From positions 1-7,138 of the forward strand of contig JAJDCT010000300.1 of the NCBI GenBank assembly GCA_029260695.1: a stretch of DNA of 7,138 nucleotides, read 5' to 3'. A model generated the notes under the pieces. That model did no database searches, was not told the DNA's origin, and saw only the letters and a program-made list of their open reading frames with translations. This DNA is from Phycisphaeraceae bacterium. Lineage in GTDB: Bacteria; Planctomycetota; Phycisphaerae; Phycisphaerales; Phycisphaeraceae. Each line of letters starts with the position of its first letter. Position 1 is the first letter of the stretch. A program made the translations under genes and the position numbers. Positions 6,216 to 7,138 of the stretch are shown piece by piece.

Positions 6216-7138
6216 ATGGCTGCAAAGACCAAGAAGCGCTCATCCAAGAAGACCCCCGCCCGTGGCGGCAATCAAAAGATGGTCTATTACTTCGGCAAAC
6301 TCCGGACAGACGGCAACAGCACGATGAAGCAGTTGATCGGCGGCAAGGGTGCCAACCTCGCTGAGATGACCTCGATCGGCCTGCCGGTCCCTCCCGGGTT
6401 CACGGTCACCACCGAGTGCTGCGATCAGTACTATCAGCAAGGCAAGAAGATGCCCAAGGGGCTGATGGACCAGGCCCACAAGGCCATCACCATGCTTGAA
6501 AAGGAGAGCGGCAAGAAGTTCGGCGACTCCGCGAACGCGCTGCTGGTCTCGGTCCGCTCAGGTGCCGCCGTGTCCATGCCCGGCATGATGGACACCGTCT
6601 TGAACCTGGGCCTGAACGATCAGGCCGTCACCGGTCTGGCGCGGGCCTCCGGTCACAAGCGGTTTGCCTACGACGCCTACCGCCGACTGATCAACATGTA
6701 CGGCGACGTCGTCATGGGCGTCGACCACCACTACTTTGAAGCCGAGTTCGACAAGATCAAGAAGCAGCAGGGGGTCAAGGATGACAACGATGTCAACCTG
6801 GAAGGTTTGATCAAGCTCTGCGAAGCCTACAAGAAGGCGATCAAGAAACACGCCGGCCGGGCTTTCCCGCAGGACCCGTTCGAGCAGCTCGAATTGGCGA
6901 TCGAAGCGGTGTTCAGCAGTTGGAACGCGCCCCGTGCGATCCGTTACCGCCAGATCCAGGAGATCGCCGGGCTCAAGGGGACCGCGGTTAATATCCAGAC
7001 CATGGTCTTTGGGAACATGGGCGACGACTGCGGCACCGGCGTGGCCTTCACCCGTGACCCCTCGACCGGCAAGAACGAGTTCTACGGCGAATTCCTGATC
7101 AACGCTCAAGGCGAAGATGTTGTCGCCGGTATCCGCAC
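6216..7138 (+). CDS. ppdK: pyruvate, phosphate dikinase, N-terminal part (cut by window edge)
   Basis: 307 codons are visible out of the roughly 880-900 usual for the family. PPDK interconverts pyruvate + ATP + phosphate with PEP + AMP + pyrophosphate in the cytoplasm, for gluconeogenesis or for PPi-linked glycolysis. The visible part is the ATP-grasp nucleotide-binding domain: IGGKGANLAEMTSIGLPVPPGF with Lys44, VSVRSGAAVSMPGMMDTVLNLG with Arg114, FSSWNAPRAIRYR, NIQTMVFGNMGDDCGTGVAFTRDPSTG, and EFLINAQGEDVVAGIR at the right edge. Lys44 and Arg114 are 70 apart, as are Lys22 and Arg92 of the Clostridium symbiosum enzyme, so the protein has about 22 extra N-terminal residues, rich in Lys and Arg (residues 4-21). 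The phosphohistidine and PEP/pyruvate domains lie beyond the window. A separate promoter and long leader precede it, so it is probably not driven only by the C39 gene. Confidence 0.97.
   Translation, partial: MAAKTKKRSSKKTPARGGNQKMVYYFGKLRTDGNSTMKQLIGGKGANLAEMTSIGLPVPPGFTVTTECCDQYYQQGKKMPKGLMDQAHKAITMLEKESGKKFGDSANALLVSVRSGAAVSMPGMMDTVLNLGLNDQAVTGLARASGHKRFAYDAYRRLINMYGDVVMGVDHHYFEAEFDKIKKQQGVKDDNDVNLEGLIKLCEAYKKAIKKHAGRAFPQDPFEQLELAIEAVFSSWNAPRAIRYRQIQEIAGLKGTAVNIQTMVFGNMGDDCGTGVAFTRDPSTGKNEFYGEFLINAQGEDVVAGIR

Noticed and set aside
6558..7109. Long open frame of 183 codons on the minus strand
   Set aside because: It lies wholly antisense to ppdK, whose plus-strand frame matches a well-known family throughout. 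The composition reflects GC-rich codon bias on the opposite strand.
1..7138. tRNA, rRNA, CRISPR array, IS element or phage genes
   Set aside because: None seen on either strand. No terminal inverted repeats, transposase motifs or regularly spaced repeats.

Overview
The window reads as an ordinary chromosomal stretch from a GC-rich, Gram-negative-type bacterium. The best guess is a planctomycete, perhaps of the Phycisphaerae. This rests on one large secreted protein of a type I associate from memory with planctomycetes (RFMDW, YSNEVWN and AP-SAYFG motifs), together with a PPDK and a stand-alone membrane C39 peptidase. No rRNA, tRNA or marker gene fixes the taxonomy, so this is an inference.

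Layout: positions 1-2238 (minus strand) hold almost all of a molybdopterin oxidoreductase of the FdhF/YdeP type. Its last codons lie beyond the left edge. It diverges from a plus-strand run of four genes: a secreted protein with a probable (beta/alpha)8 hydrolase fold (2484-4292), a YbgC-type hot-dog acyl-CoA thioesterase (4365-4775), a membrane protein ending in a C39 cysteine-peptidase domain (4975-5859), and the first third or so of pyruvate, phosphate dikinase (6216 to the right edge).

The non-coding parts hold the more unusual signals. The divergent region 2239-2483 has two exact copies of an 11-base word whose first ten bases, TGTGCGCACA, form a perfect palindrome. The copies are 113 bp apart. 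It also has a perfect TATAAT box placed so that the oxidoreductase transcript would begin at or next to its ATG. The 356-base gap before ppdK has a good sigma70-type promoter (TTGACG-16-TAGAAT), which implies a leader of about 220 nt with several hairpins. The 199-base gap before the C39 gene has a 12-bp palindrome.

The genes do not form one recognisable pathway. Anaerobic or redox metabolism (oxidoreductase), carbohydrate or cell-surface work (secreted hydrolase-like protein), thioester hydrolysis, peptide processing and pyruvate/PEP interconversion sit side by side. The first two may share control through the divergent region. ppdK probably has its own promoter. I see no mobile element, CRISPR array, phage gene or RNA gene, and no clear new multi-gene system. 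The best leads are the twin palindrome, the uncharacterised secreted enzyme and the solitary membrane C39 peptidase.
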